Shown here: piece by piece, positions 11,482 to 20,596 of the stretch
How positions within the stretch are numbered: the first letter of the stretch is position 1
Layout of the letters: every line of letters starts with the position of its first letter
From: Providencia sp.
Lineage (GTDB): Bacteria; Pseudomonadota; Gammaproteobacteria; Enterobacterales; Enterobacteriaceae
Assembly: GCF_003533305.1 (NCBI RefSeq)
Contig: NZ_DOEH01000031.1
Location: 117,132 to 181,131, forward strand
Direction of reading: 5' to 3'
DNA: 64,000 bases
The notes under the pieces: generated by a model
What the model saw: the letters and a program-made list of their open reading frames with translations, nothing else
Told to the model about the DNA's origin: nothing
Database searches by the model: none
Position numbers and translations under genes: made by a program

Positions 11482-12174
11482 TTAAAGTTTGATATCTTTG
11501 TATTTGAAAACACCATAATCATCAACGTAACTAATAGTAATATTATTATTTTTTAATTTATTTTTTAATGGAATTTCTTGGCTTGATAATGGCGCAATCA
11601 TTGCTGAATCAACGAGCGAAATATCTTTATTTTCATTTGTTGTTATTGACGCTAAAGTAAAGTGATATTGAGAGTTATTTTTTACTAAGACAGTATTATT
11701 AATTAATTGAAAAATTACTTTTTCAATAGACTCACTAGGTAATTCAGTTAATCCTTTTGGACGATAAAATAGTTTAATTCTTGAACGCGTTGCTAACTGT
11801 ATGGCATTTTTTCCTTTTGCTGCATCAGCAGTTTTCGGTATATCTAGTACATTAAGATAAAATACACTTTCAACATTATCAGGTAGCTGGTTTTCCATCT
11901 TTTTAATCTTTAATTGTTGCCCTTGTGATCCTTCAATTTTTACGATGGGCGGATAAAGATAAAAGGGAGAATCAGATGTTTCAGGGGTAGAATCTATGTC
12001 TCCGTTGTCTATCCACGATTGAACCAAGGAAGATGTCTTACTGTTATTTGCTAACTGTATAGTCACGCTATCAATATCTTCAGGATAAATTATTCGAGTG
12101 CCTGTAATGACTACATTAGCGAGCACATATTGGGAAAATAAAATCCCTATTAGGAATAACAAAAAGTTTTTCAT
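11482..12174 (-). CDS. Periplasmic fimbrial chaperone, first copy
   Basis: PapD-type chaperone of 230 residues from the chosen start. The signal peptide is MKNFLLFLIGILFSQYVLA, followed by Ig domain 1 (VVITGTRIIYPED, SWIDNGDIDSTPET, ESVFYLNVLDIP) and RIKLFYRP. The ORF is open 26 codons further upstream, but those residues do not fit a signal sequence and would cross the attenuator hairpin. The start at 12174 was therefore preferred, although its ribosome site is weak. It sits between pilin and usher, the classical position. Confidence 0.9.
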   Translation of the reverse strand: MKNFLLFLIGILFSQYVLANVVITGTRIIYPEDIDSVTIQLANNSKTSSLVQSWIDNGDIDSTPETSDSPFYLYPPIVKIEGSQGQQLKIKKMENQLPDNVESVFYLNVLDIPKTADAAKGKNAIQLATRSRIKLFYRPKGLTELPSESIEKVIFQLINNTVLVKNNSQYHFTLASITTNENKDISLVDSAMIAPLSSQEIPLKNKLKNNNITISYVDDYGVFKYKDIKL

Positions 12175-12189
12175 AATTAATATCCACAA

Positions 12190-12219
12190 AAAAGTCAGAC
12201 TCATATGAGCCTGACTTTT
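12190..12219 (-). terminator. Attenuator between pilin and chaperone genes
   Basis: AAAAGTCAG (12190-12198) pairs with CTGACTTTT (12211-12219) around a self-complementary CTCATATGAG. On the minus strand a run of Ts follows, giving an intrinsic terminator right after the pilin stop. Partial termination here would make pilin far more abundant than chaperone and usher. Confidence 0.8.
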
Positions 12220-12223
12220 AAAG

Positions 12224-12811
12224 TTAGAGATAAGATACAGTATAAATAACATTCGACTGTAAAAGACCTACTTTTGCAGCAGCGGTATTCGTTTTGTAAT
12301 AACTCGCAATCAAGTTTAAAGTTTCACTATTAGGTGCGGCTAGATTACCAACAAGGCCAGTATCAAATACTGTATTTAGTGGAATAGCGACAGTTGGGGT
12401 TGCCGTTTTGGATAAACTAAAGCCTACGTTCTTAGCTACAGTTGTATCATTTTCATTCACTGAGGTATTTACTAAATATAATCCGGACGATGAGATATTG
12501 CTGGAGGAATAAAAATGAACTTTCAGATTGCTTGCTGGAAGTCCTGCTGGAGCGCAATCAGAAAATGTTAATGAAAATTGTTTTTGATTTTTCGTAATTA
12601 CTGAATTGGCCGTAGTTCCCGCATCTGTAATAGTTATTGGATCTAATACAACGGTAAAGTCAGCGCTATTACCACCATTGATGGTACAGGTTGTGTCACT
12701 AATTGCTCCAGAAAGTGAAATGACGCCACCAGCACTATTTGTTATTGCAAGTGCTGAGCCTGATATAACAGTTAAAGAAAGTAATGAAAGACGCAATATA
12801 TATCTAGACAT
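12224..12811 (-). CDS. Major fimbrial subunit (pilin)
   Basis: Secreted pilin of 195 residues with a signal peptide of about 22 residues ending SALA. The pilin fold shows the disulfide pair C42 (DTTCTING) and C86 (FSDCAPAG) and the penultimate tyrosine of the C-terminal beta-strand (YTVSYL). The start at 12811 is preferred to 12823, which has no ribosome site. TGGGGTT lies six bases before the chosen ATG. It is the first gene of the operon, followed by an attenuator, which fits the most abundant product. Confidence 0.9.
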   Translation of the reverse strand: MSRYILRLSLLSLTVISGSALAITNSAGGVISLSGAISDTTCTINGGNSADFTVVLDPITITDAGTTANSVITKNQKQFSLTFSDCAPAGLPASNLKVHFYSSSNISSSGLYLVNTSVNENDTTVAKNVGFSLSKTATPTVAIPLNTVFDTGLVGNLAAPNSETLNLIASYYKTNTAAAKVGLLQSNVIYTVSYL

Positions 12812-12839
12812 AGTTAACCCCATTAATGTTAGGGAGTAG

Positions 12840-12890
12840 AATATAAGTTCATATGTTTTTAAGTCAATAGACTGAGTGAATAGTCAGTCT
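12840..12890 (-). promoter_or_regulatory. Fimbrial operon promoter with adjoining dyad
   Basis: On the minus strand TTGACT (12862-12867) and TATATT (12840-12845) are separated by 16 bases, a near-consensus promoter about 20 bases before the pilin start. Immediately upstream AGACTGA (12869-12875) and TCAGTCT (12884-12890) form a 7-bp inverted repeat with an 8-base spacer, a likely regulator site abutting the -35. Confidence 0.7.
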
Positions 12891-13339
12891 TATTTGATGT
12901 TAGATATAGTTTTAAATTATTTCAAATATAAATTTAAAAAATAATTAATGAGATTTGAGTCTTTTTTATCTTTATGAAAATTATTATTTTTATTTTTTTA
13001 AAAAAATGTTTATATTTTTGATTTACTCGTTCTATTTGTTATTTATTTTAATTGATAACGATATGAAACTTTATTTGTTTATTTATGTGAGTGTAATTAT
13101 TGTTTTTATCAGTGTCGTTATTGTTTTTTTTGAAATTAGTTTGGTTAATTTTTTTTAATTTTAAATTAAATTTAATTATTAACTGAATTTTAATAAATAA
13201 AATTATTGATTAATTGTTGGGTGATATTTAACCATGTTAAGATCAGCTAAAATTAGATTGGTTGAGTTGTTTATACTGAATTGCAATATCAATTAAATGA
13301 TTTTTCGTGAATAGGTTATAAAAAAGGTTATTAAGGGAG

Positions 13340-13373
13340 AATTAAAGAGATGCTGATATCTTTTCAGCACCTC
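13340..13373 (-). terminator. Terminator after suhB
   Basis: GAGATGCTGA (13347-13356) pairs with TCAGCACCTC (13364-13373), the single mismatch becoming a G-U wobble on the minus strand. TTTAATT follows in that direction. Confidence 0.7.
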
Positions 13374-13384
13374 TTTTGATTTGA

Positions 13385-14188
13385 TTAGCGTTTTAGCGCT
13401 TCAGATAATTCGTCTTTCATGACATTCAAAATGTCACGAACAATACGTGGGTTACCTGCAATGATATTACCAGAAGCCAAATAATTATGGTTACCAACGA
13501 AGTCTGTCATAATACCGCCAGCTTCACGCAAAATAAGTTCTCCACCTAAGAAATCCCAAGGCTTCAACCCAATTTCATAGTAAGCATCGACACGGCCAGC
13601 TGCAACATAGCATAAATCAAGTGCTGCAGAACCTGTACGACGGAAATCTGCACATTTTTCGAACATCTTATTCATGATATTCATAAATGGCGCGGTATGT
13701 TGTTTATGTTTGAATGGGAAACCAGTGGCAATGATTGTACCGTCAAGATCGCGAGTTGCTTCAACACGTAAGCGGTAGCCGTTAAGTTGAGCACCCTGGC
13801 CACGTACTGCGCTGAATAATTCGTTACGCATAGGGTCATAAACAACAGCAACCTCTGTACGGCCTTTGACGCGTACGGCGATAGAAACTGCAAAGTGAGG
13901 TAGACGTTTTGTGAAGTTAGTAGTGCCATCCAGTGGATCTATTACCCATTGAGTATCATCATCTTTACCTAATAATTCACCACTTTCTTCTGTGATGATA
14001 GTGTGATCTGGGTAAGATTTGCGAATGATATCAATAATAAGTAACTCAGATTCTTGGTCAACGTTAGTCACGAAGTCATTGACGCCTTTTTGAGTCACTT
14101 TAATGTTGCTTGGCATTTCATAGTTTTTTGCTATGTGATTACCGGCCTTACGTGCAGCACGTATGGCAATATTAAGCATTGGATGCAT
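13385..14188 (-). CDS. suhB: Inositol-1-monophosphatase family protein SuhB
   Basis: Mg2+-dependent phosphatase fold of 267 residues. In E. coli SuhB is also a transcription antitermination factor for rRNA operons. The metal-binding motifs EESGE and DPLDGTTNF are intact. The second signature reads WDFLGGELILREAGG where the family normally has WDxAAG/WDxxAG, a departure noted separately. It is divergent from trmJ, as in E. coli. Between it and hcaT lies the fimbrial operon, where E. coli carries csiE and yfhR. Confidence 0.95.
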   Translation of the reverse strand: MHPMLNIAIRAARKAGNHIAKNYEMPSNIKVTQKGVNDFVTNVDQESELLIIDIIRKSYPDHTIITEESGELLGKDDDTQWVIDPLDGTTNFTKRLPHFAVSIAVRVKGRTEVAVVYDPMRNELFSAVRGQGAQLNGYRLRVEATRDLDGTIIATGFPFKHKQHTAPFMNIMNKMFEKCADFRRTGSAALDLCYVAAGRVDAYYEIGLKPWDFLGGELILREAGGIMTDFVGNHNYLASGNIIAGNPRIVRDILNVMKDELSEALKR

Positions 14189-14314
14189 GGGCTTTTTCCA
14201 CTGGAATGTTAAAGAACGAAAAACTTGAGTGCGCGGATTATATAGATGTTCGTCACAATAAGCAATTTTGTGTTAAACTATGCCGATAAATTTTTCATAA
14301 AAAATGTGTAAACC

Positions 14315-15046
14315 ATGTTAGATAATATTCGTATCGTTCTTGTTGAAACCTCACACACTGGCAATATGGGCTCTACAGCCCGTGCAATGAAAACCATGGG
14401 GCTTTCTAATCTGTATTTGGTCAATCCACTTGTTCAACCAGATTCACACTCAATAGCGCTTTCAGCAGGGGCGAGTGATGTTATCGGTAATGCGACAATC
14501 GTAAATTCTCTCGATGAAGCCTTAGAAGGTTGTAAATTAGTTATAGGGACAAGTGCGCGTTCTCGTACACTTTCTTGGCCGATGGTTGAGCCTCGTGAGT
14601 GTGGAGTAAAAGCGGTCAATCAGGCTAAAGAATCTCCTGTCGCCATTGTTTTTGGCCGTGAGCGTGTTGGGCTAACCAATGAAGAGCTGCAAAAGTGTCA
14701 ATATCACCTTTATATACCAACGAATCCTGAATATGGTTCGTTAAATTTAGCGATGGCAGTGCAATTAGCCAGTTATGAAATTCGTATGGCTTATTTGGCA
14801 TTGGATGAAAAAAATACGGTAAAATCAGAAGATGATGAGGTAGAATATCCGCCATCAGAAGATGTTGAACGTTTTTATGTTCATCTTGAAAGTGTATTAA
14901 ATGAATCTGGCTTTATTCGTAAAGCTCACCCAGGTTTAATTATGAGTAAATTGCGACGTCTCTTTACCCGTGCACATATTGAAACACAAGAGCTACATAT
15001 TCTTCGGGGTATTCTGACTTCGATGGAAAAATGGGCGAAAAAGTGA
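14315..15046 (+). CDS. trmJ: tRNA (cytidine/uridine-2'-O-)-methyltransferase TrmJ
   Basis: SPOUT-class enzyme that methylates the ribose of nucleotide 32 in tRNAs using SAM. The 243 residues include the N-terminal [25 protein letters not shown] and the knotted SAM-site motifs [13 protein letters not shown] and [17 protein letters not shown]. It is divergent from suhB over 126 bases and lies 107 bases before iscR, the same order as in E. coli. Confidence 0.96.
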   Translation: MLDNIRIVLVETSHTGNMGSTARAMKTMGLSNLYLVNPLVQPDSHSIALSAGASDVIGNATIVNSLDEALEGCKLVIGTSARSRTLSWPMVEPRECGVKAVNQAKESPVAIVFGRERVGLTNEELQKCQYHLYIPTNPEYGSLNLAMAVQLASYEIRMAYLALDEKNTVKSEDDEVEYPPSEDVERFYVHLESVLNESGFIRKAHPGLIMSKLRRLFTRAHIETQELHILRGILTSMEKWAKK

Positions 15047-15064
15047 GGCTAAAACCGTGAAATA

Positions 15065-15122
15065 ATACTTGAGTAAATTAGTCAGGTAAATAGTTGACTA
15101 AATTAGTCAGGAATGACACAAT
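15065..15122 (+). promoter_or_regulatory. iscR promoter with two abutting type-1 IscR sites
   Basis: Two 25-bp matches to the type-1 [2Fe-2S]-IscR consensus lie end to end at 15065-15089 and 15090-15114, each built on TTGAsTAAATTAGTCAGG. The second differs from consensus at one position, the first at two. A promoter with TTGACT (15094-15099), 17-base spacer and CACAAT (15117-15122) is covered by site two, so holo-IscR should repress its own operon. Confidence 0.9.
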
Positions 15123-15153
15123 TGTTTCATATTTTACCACGGAGCATTATGCT

Positions 15154-15651
15154 ATGAGACTCACTTCCAAAGGGCGTTACGCAGTAACTGCGATGCTAGA
15201 TGTCGCGTTACATTCTCAGACTGGCCCAGTACCTTTAGCTGATATTTCTGAGCGTCAGGGAATCTCCCTCTCTTATCTTGAGCAACTTTTCTCTCGATTA
15301 CGTAAAAACGAACTCGTTTCTAGTGTCCGTGGACCCGGTGGCGGTTATCTCCTTGGTAGAGAGCCCGATCAAATTTTTGTTGCACAAGTTATTGCTGCCG
15401 TTGATGAGTCTGTCGATGCAACTCGTTGTCAAGGTAATAAAGAAGGCTGCCAAAATGGCGACCGTTGTTTAACGCATGCTTTATGGCGTGACTTGAGCGA
15501 TCGAATTACCAGTTTCCTCAGCAGCATCAGTCTTGATGAGCTAGTAAAAAATCAAGAAGTGATGGTCGTTGCTGATAGACAAGATAATGAAAAGCGTAAA
15601 ACAATGCCTAACGGTATTACGCTTGATTCTATTATTAATGTACGTGCTTAA
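15154..15651 (+). CDS. iscR: Iron-sulfur cluster regulator IscR
   Basis: Rrf2-family repressor/activator that senses Fe-S supply through a [2Fe-2S] cluster. The winged helix occupies the N-terminus ([18 protein letters not shown], with recognition helix [13 protein letters not shown]). Cluster ligands are C92, C99, C105 and H108. E. coli has C92, C98, C104 and H107, so one residue is inserted in the first loop (CQGNKEGC). The start was moved 20 codons inside the ORF to the E. coli start, with GGAG nine bases upstream. The gene heads the isc operon and is probably autorepressed. Confidence 0.97.
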   Translation: MRLTSKGRYAVTAMLDVALHSQTGPVPLADISERQGISLSYLEQLFSRLRKNELVSSVRGPGGGYLLGREPDQIFVAQVIAAVDESVDATRCQGNKEGCQNGDRCLTHALWRDLSDRITSFLSSISLDELVKNQEVMVVADRQDNEKRKTMPNGITLDSIINVRA

Positions 15652-15850
15652 TTAATCTGTTTTTTATTGTTTAAGCTATAACATTGCTGCTTTATTCGCG
15701 AGTTATGGCTATCTAACATAAGTTGTAGTTTGAATTATTGGGAACAGATTTAAATTAATTGATATACAAAATATAACAAATTGCAGTCGATACAAAAAGT
15801 GGTAGGAATTTGCATAAATAGCTGATTTCACCCAGTATCTTTAGAAAATT

Positions 15851-15877
15851 AAAGGCAAGTCATCTTGACCTTTGGAG
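15851..15877 (+). promoter_or_regulatory. Hairpin adjoining the iscS ribosome site
   Basis: AAAGGCAAG (15851-15859) pairs with CTTG-A-CCTTT (15864-15873, one bulged A) around a TCAT loop. It ends directly against GGAG (15874-15877), the iscS Shine-Dalgarno. It lies at the end of a 236-base iscR-iscS leader. In E. coli this interval is where RyhB and an mRNA-stability structure uncouple iscR from iscSUA. Confidence 0.5.
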
Positions 15878-15887
15878 TATGTGAGCA

Positions 15888-17102
15888 ATGAAATTACCAA
15901 TTTATCTCGATTATTCAGCAACGACGCCAGTTGATCCTCGCGTTGCTGAAAAAATGATGCAATGTCTAACAATGGATGGGATTTTCGGTAATCCGGCGTC
16001 TCGTTCCCACCGTTTTGGTTGGCAAGCAGAAGAAGCCGTTGATATTGCACGTAACCAAGTTGCGGAATTAGTCAATGCTGACCCCCGCGAAATCGTTTTT
16101 ACATCAGGTGCAACTGAATCTGATAACCTGGCGATTAAAGGTGCTGCTAATTTCTATAAAAAGAAAGGCAATCATATTATTACCTGCAAAACTGAGCATA
16201 AAGCCGTTTTGGATACTTGTCGTCAATTAGAACGAGAAGGTTTTGAAGTGACTTATTTGGCACCTCAAAGTAATGGTTTGATTAACCTGAAAGATTTAGA
16301 AGCTGCTATTCGTGACGAAACCATTTTAATTTCGATTATGCATGTTAATAACGAAATTGGTATTGTTCAGGATATTAGCGCTATTGGTGAATTATGCCGT
16401 AGTCGCGGTATTATTTTCCATGTGGATGCTACGCAAAGTGTTGGTAAATTACCGATTGACCTTGCAACATTAAAAGTTGATTTGATGTCATTCTCTGCGC
16501 ACAAATTGTACGGACCTATGGGGATTGGTGCATTATATGTGCGTCGTAAACCACGTATTCGTCTTGAAGCGCAGCAACACGGTGGCGGTCATGAACGTGG
16601 TATGCGTTCAGGTACTTTACCGGTTCACCAAATTGTCGGTATGGGTGAAGCATATCGTATTGCAAAAGAAGAAATGGCTGAAGAGTCCATACGTTTGCGT
16701 GGATTGCGTTTACGTTTATGGAACGGTATTAAAGATATTGAAGAAGTTTATCTCAATGGTGATTTAGAAAATGGTGCCCCTCATATTCTAAATGTAAGCT
16801 TCAACTATGTTGAAGGCGAATCGTTGATGATGTCATTAAAAGATTTAGCCGTATCATCAGGCTCCGCTTGTACTTCCGCAAGCCTCGAACCTTCTTATGT
16901 ACTTCGTGCTTTAGGGATGAATGACGAACTCGCTCACAGTTCAATTCGCTTCTCCTTAGGTCGCTTTACGACAGAAGAAGAAATTGACTATGCAATCACA
17001 TTGATTCATGGCGCAATTGACCATTTACGCGCGCTTTCTCCTTTATGGGATATGTTCAAAGAAGGCGTAGATATCAGTAGTATCGAATGGTCTCACCATT
17101 AA
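15888..17102 (+). CDS. iscS: Cysteine desulfurase IscS
   Basis: PLP enzyme that releases sulfur from cysteine for Fe-S assembly, tRNA thiolation and other acceptors. It has 404 residues with PLP lysine K206 ([12 protein letters not shown]) and the persulfide cysteine C328 in the mobile loop ([10 protein letters not shown]). The start is ATG after GGAG. It is the second isc gene, 236 bases after iscR, an interval longer than in E. coli and carrying a hairpin, and 23 bases before iscU. Confidence 0.98.
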   Translation: MKLPIYLDYSATTPVDPRVAEKMMQCLTMDGIFGNPASRSHRFGWQAEEAVDIARNQVAELVNADPREIVFTSGATESDNLAIKGAANFYKKKGNHIITCKTEHKAVLDTCRQLEREGFEVTYLAPQSNGLINLKDLEAAIRDETILISIMHVNNEIGIVQDISAIGELCRSRGIIFHVDATQSVGKLPIDLATLKVDLMSFSAHKLYGPMGIGALYVRRKPRIRLEAQQHGGGHERGMRSGTLPVHQIVGMGEAYRIAKEEMAEESIRLRGLRLRLWNGIKDIEEVYLNGDLENGAPHILNVSFNYVEGESLMMSLKDLAVSSGSACTSASLEPSYVLRALGMNDELAHSSIRFSLGRFTTEEEIDYAITLIHGAIDHLRALSPLWDMFKEGVDISSIEWSHH

Positions 17103-17125
17103 TCAGATGATTTCAGGAGTTTAAA

Positions 17126-17512
17126 ATGGCTTACAGTGAAAAAGTTATCGATCATTATGAAAACCCACGTAACGTTGGTTCATTCGACAATAGTGATCCA
17201 AGCGTTGGCAGTGGAATGGTAGGTGCACCTGCTTGTGGTGACGTCATGAAATTACAGATTAAAGTAAATGATGCCGGTATCATCGAAGATGCACGTTTTA
17301 AAACCTATGGTTGCGGTTCAGCTATTGCATCAAGTTCACTAGTGACAGAGTGGATGAAAGGTAAAAGTTTGGATGAAGCAGAGTCAATCAAAAATACAGC
17401 GATTGCAGAAGAGTTAGAATTACCACCAGTGAAAATTCACTGCTCAATTTTAGCTGAAGATGCGATTAAAGCTGCTATTGCAGATTACAAAAGCAAACGC
17501 CAAAGTAAATAA
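17126..17512 (+). CDS. iscU: Fe-S cluster scaffold IscU
   Basis: Cytoplasmic scaffold on which IscS builds [2Fe-2S]/[4Fe-4S] clusters. It has 128 residues with ligands C37 (with D39), C63 and C106, and the LPPVK motif at 99-103 recognised by HscA. It is preceded by AGGAG and followed by an internally deleted ERIC plus a terminator-like hairpin, so expression of the distal genes may be stepped down here. Confidence 0.98.
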   Translation: MAYSEKVIDHYENPRNVGSFDNSDPSVGSGMVGAPACGDVMKLQIKVNDAGIIEDARFKTYGCGSAIASSSLVTEWMKGKSLDEAESIKNTAIAEELELPPVKIHCSILAEDAIKAAIADYKSKRQSK

Positions 17513-17586
17513 CGTATATTAGCTTATATGGGTTGCTAGCATAAATGCGATAAAAAATAAAAACATGCAGCTCAGTAACTGGTAAC

Positions 17587-17655
17587 TATACTCAAAACAA
17601 TTCAAGTTTCATGTCTGCGCTTATAGCGGTGTAATTTGAAGTATAAAGAGTGATA
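17587..17655 (+). repeat. ERIC element, internally deleted (69 bp)
   Basis: Starts TATACTCAAAACAATTCAAG and ends with TTTGAAGTATAAAGAG, matching both ends of the 127-bp ERIC consensus (TATACCCTAAATAATTCGAG at one end) but lacking the centre. It lies in the isc operon between iscU and iscA, so it will be transcribed as a hairpin. Confidence 0.75.
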
Positions 17656-17663
17656 ATAATTTA

Positions 17664-17707
17664 AAGGCGGATGCTGCATAATAGCGGGCATCTGCCTTAT
17701 TTGTTTT
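17664..17707 (+). terminator. Terminator-like hairpin between iscU and iscA
   Basis: AAGGCGGATGC (17664-17674) pairs with GCATCTGCCTT (17688-17698) with one G-U pair, followed by ATTTGTTTT. As iscA and the hsc genes lie downstream, it probably attenuates rather than ends transcription. Confidence 0.65.
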
Positions 17708-17723
17708 AAATGTGAGGTTCGCA

Positions 17724-18047
17724 ATGTCTATTTCTCTTACAGAAAGTGCAGCGCAACGTATTCAATCTTTCTTGCAAAACCGTGGTAAAGGTGAAGGATT
17801 ACGTTTAGGTGTAAGAACTTCTGGTTGTTCAGGTATGGCTTATGTACTTGAGTTTGCTGATATAATCAATGAAGAAGATACCGTTTTTGAAGACAAAGGT
17901 GTGAAAGTTATTGTTGATGGTAAAAGTATTGTTTACCTTGACGGTACCGAGCTGGATTTTGTTAAAGAAGGCTTAAACGAAGGATTTAAATTTAATAATC
18001 CTAACGTAGGCAGCGAATGCGGATGCGGTGAAAGTTTTCACGTATAA
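17724..18047 (+). CDS. iscA: A-type iron-sulfur carrier IscA
   Basis: Carries Fe-S clusters to target apoproteins. It has 107 residues, exactly the E. coli length, with the conserved cysteines in TSGCSGMAY and the C-terminal [10 protein letters not shown]. The ATG at 17724 was chosen over an upstream GTG because GAGG (17714-17717) is correctly spaced for it and the N-terminus then aligns with E. coli. It is 211 bases after iscU, across an ERIC and a hairpin, and 162 bases before hscB. Confidence 0.97.
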   Translation: MSISLTESAAQRIQSFLQNRGKGEGLRLGVRTSGCSGMAYVLEFADIINEEDTVFEDKGVKVIVDGKSIVYLDGTELDFVKEGLNEGFKFNNPNVGSECGCGESFHV

Positions 18048-18209
18048 TCCCTTCTAATTAGCATAATTTTCGACCAATATATCTAAGGTAGCTAAATAAA
18101 TTATTGCTCAGTGATACACAATGAGTGAATCTTTAATTAGCATGATAAACAGACTGATTTTATCATTAGATTAGCTGTATTGGTCAATGGTTCGAGATAT
18201 TGAGCACTT

Positions 18210-18731
18210 ATGGATTACTTTACTCTTTTTGGACTAAGCCCTAACTATACTCTTGATAACGAACAGCTAACGCGTCGCTTTCAAGATTTACAGCGTCAGT
18301 ATCATCCCGATCGTTTTGCGACCTGCTCTGAGCAGGAGAAAATGCAATCTCTTCAACAAGCTGCAACTATTAATGCGGCGTATCAAACTCTTCGTCACCC
18401 ACTTAAACGCGCAGAATACATGCTTTTACTTCAAGGCATCGATATCAATAATGAACAACATACAATGCATGATACGGCATTTTTGATGGAGCAATTGGCG
18501 CTGCGAGAAGAACTTGATGATATTGAGAATAGCTCAAAAGTGCTTGAGTTATTGACTATATTTATAAAAAACGTCAAACAGATGCAGCAAACACGTAGTG
18601 CCTTAATGGTGACTCAACTCAACGCCATGGATTGGGAGCAGGCTGCCGATACCGTACGCAAATTACGTTTTCTCGATAAGTTACAGCAACAAGCTGAGCA
18701 GCTCGAAGAACGGTTACTCGACGATTTTTAA
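18210..18731 (+). CDS. hscB: Co-chaperone HscB (J-type)
   Basis: Delivers IscU to the Hsp70 HscA and stimulates its ATPase. It has 173 residues with an N-terminal J domain carrying HPD at 32-34 (RQYHPDRF) and a C-terminal helical IscU-binding domain from about 80. It lies 12 bases before hscA, while the 162-base gap from iscA contains nothing recognised. Confidence 0.96.
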   Translation: MDYFTLFGLSPNYTLDNEQLTRRFQDLQRQYHPDRFATCSEQEKMQSLQQAATINAAYQTLRHPLKRAEYMLLLQGIDINNEQHTMHDTAFLMEQLALREELDDIENSSKVLELLTIFIKNVKQMQQTRSALMVTQLNAMDWEQAADTVRKLRFLDKLQQQAEQLEERLLDDF

Positions 18732-18743
18732 GAGAAAACGATC

Positions 18744-20594
18744 ATGTCTTTATTACAAATCAGTGAACCTGGAATGACAGCCGCACCTCACCAACGCAAG
18801 CTTGCTGCGGGTATTGACCTTGGTACGACTCACTCATTGATAGCGACAGTTCGTAGTGGGCAAGCAGCGGTTTTACCTGATAATCAAGGCCGCTATTTGT
18901 TACCTTCTGTTGTAAATTATCAAATCGATAGCAAACAAGTTGGTTGGGAAGCAAAACAATTAGCTGAACAAGATCCCGTCAATACCATTATTTCAGTGAA
19001 AAGAATGATGGGGCGCTCCTTGGCTGATATCCAGCAACGCTACCCTGAACTTCCTTATCAGCTAACATCAAGTGAAAAAGGTTTACCTTTTATTCAGACC
19101 GTCGCAGGTCAAGTTGATCCTATTCAAGTTTCTTCTGATATTTTGAAAACATTAGCGAAAAGAGCAGAAGAAACACTGGGTGGTGAGATGGATGGCGTGG
19201 TAGTGACTGTGCCTGCTTATTTCGATGATGCACAACGTCAGGGTACCAAAGATGCGGCTCGTTTAGCGGGTCTTCATGTTCTGCGTTTATTAAATGAACC
19301 TACCGCCGCCGCAATTGCTTATGGACTTGATTCAGGGCAAGAAGGTGTTATTGCTATCTATGATTTAGGTGGTGGTACTTTTGATGTCTCCATTTTACGT
19401 TTAAGCCGTGGCGTATTTGAAGTGCTCGCGACCGGTGGCGATACGGCACTCGGTGGCGATGATTTCGACCAAGTATTAGCCCAGTGGATTGCAGAACAAG
19501 CAGGCTTATCGATACAAGACGATCATCAATTTAATCGTCAGTTATTAAATATTGCGACTGAAACTAAAGTGGCTTTAAGTGATGCAGACAAAGTAGTTAT
19601 TAACTTGGCTAATTGGCAAGGTGAAATTCGTCGTGAGCAATTTGATGCGCTGATTGAAACTTATATTAAACGCACGCTGATGGCTTGTCGTAGAGCGTTA
19701 AAAGATGCACAAGTTGAAATTGATGAAATACTGAATGTCGTCATGGTCGGTGGCTCAACTCGGGTTCCTTTAGTGAGAAATAAAGTCGGTGAGTTTTTTG
19801 GTAAACAGCCATTGACCTCAATTGATCCCGATAAAGTAGTGGCTATCGGTGCTGCCATTCAGGCAGATATTTTAGTGGGTAATAAACCGGATAGCGATAT
19901 GCTTTTGTTGGATGTCATTCCGCTGTCCCTTGGTCTTGAAACCATGGGGGGATTAGTTGAGAAAGTTATTCCACGCAATACCACGATCCCTGTTGCTCGA
20001 GCGCAAGAATTTACTACTTTCAAAGATGGTCAAACGGCAATGAGCGTTCATGTGGTACAAGGTGAGCGTGAAATGGTCGCAGATTGTCGCTCTCTTGCAC
20101 GTTTTGCTTTGCGTGATATTCCTGCGATGGCCGCAGGTGGCGCCCATATTAGAGTCACTTTCCAAGTGGATGCCGATGGGCTGCTTAGTGTGAGCGCAAT
20201 GGAAAAGTCGACAGGCGTCGAAGCATCTATTCAAGTTAAGCCATCTTATGGATTAACTGACAATGAAATTTCAAACATGATTAAAGATTCAATGAGTAAC
20301 GCGCAAGATGACCTTAATGCGCGTCGCCTAGCGGAACAAAAAGTTGAAGCGGCAAGAGTGCTTGAAAGTTTAACGAGTGCATTAGAGCAAGACTCACATT
20401 TACTGACGCCTACAGAAGAGTCAGAAATTGATAATGCAGTCGATGAGTTAATTAAAGCGATTGAAGGTGTTGACCCAATCGCAATTGAAAATGCCATTAA
20501 ACAACTGGATAAGCAATCGCAGGAGTTTGCGGCCCGTCGAATGGATTCATCTATTCGCCAAGCGCTGTCAGGCCATTCTGTGGATGAGATATAA
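18744..20594 (+). CDS. hscA: Hsp70-type chaperone HscA
   Basis: Specialised DnaK paralogue that binds the LPPVK motif of IscU to promote cluster transfer. Its 616 residues equal the E. coli length. The nucleotide-binding domain carries [12 protein letters not shown], the phosphate motif [16 protein letters not shown] and the adenosine motif [13 protein letters not shown]. The substrate-binding domain starts near 390 ([15 protein letters not shown]). It is tightly packed between hscB and fdx (2 bases). Confidence 0.98.
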   Translation: MSLLQISEPGMTAAPHQRKLAAGIDLGTTHSLIATVRSGQAAVLPDNQGRYLLPSVVNYQIDSKQVGWEAKQLAEQDPVNTIISVKRMMGRSLADIQQRYPELPYQLTSSEKGLPFIQTVAGQVDPIQVSSDILKTLAKRAEETLGGEMDGVVVTVPAYFDDAQRQGTKDAARLAGLHVLRLLNEPTAAAIAYGLDSGQEGVIAIYDLGGGTFDVSILRLSRGVFEVLATGGDTALGGDDFDQVLAQWIAEQAGLSIQDDHQFNRQLLNIATETKVALSDADKVVINLANWQGEIRREQFDALIETYIKRTLMACRRALKDAQVEIDEILNVVMVGGSTRVPLVRNKVGEFFGKQPLTSIDPDKVVAIGAAIQADILVGNKPDSDMLLLDVIPLSLGLETMGGLVEKVIPRNTTIPVARAQEFTTFKDGQTAMSVHVVQGEREMVADCRSLARFALRDIPAMAAGGAHIRVTFQVDADGLLSVSAMEKSTGVEASIQVKPSYGLTDNEISNMIKDSMSNAQDDLNARRLAEQKVEAARVLESLTSALEQDSHLLTPTEESEIDNAVDELIKAIEGVDPIAIENAIKQLDKQSQEFAARRMDSSIRQALSGHSVDEI

Positions 20595-20596
20595 TT

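Larger units (their letters stand above)
12824..13384. other. AT-rich gene-free region upstream of the fimbrial operon
   Basis: About 560 bases, extremely AT-rich with long A and T runs between 12900 and 13330. Apart from the fimbrial promoter and the suhB terminator no gene is supported. The composition is typical of H-NS-silenced DNA and of the edge of acquired fimbrial loci. Confidence 0.7.

Noticed and set aside
12955..13158. 67-residue hydrophobic ORF upstream of the fimbrial operon
   Set aside because: It starts with TTG without a ribosome site, and its Phe/Ile/Tyr-rich content is what any open frame in such AT-rich DNA would give.
12824..13384. Possible invertible fimbrial switch
   Set aside because: The AGACTGA/TCAGTCT dyad lies on one side of the promoter only, and no recombinase gene is in the window.
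18048..18209. Possible small RNA or ERIC in the iscA-hscB gap
   Set aside because: Only short imperfect dyads are seen. There is no ERIC end, no terminator and no ORF.
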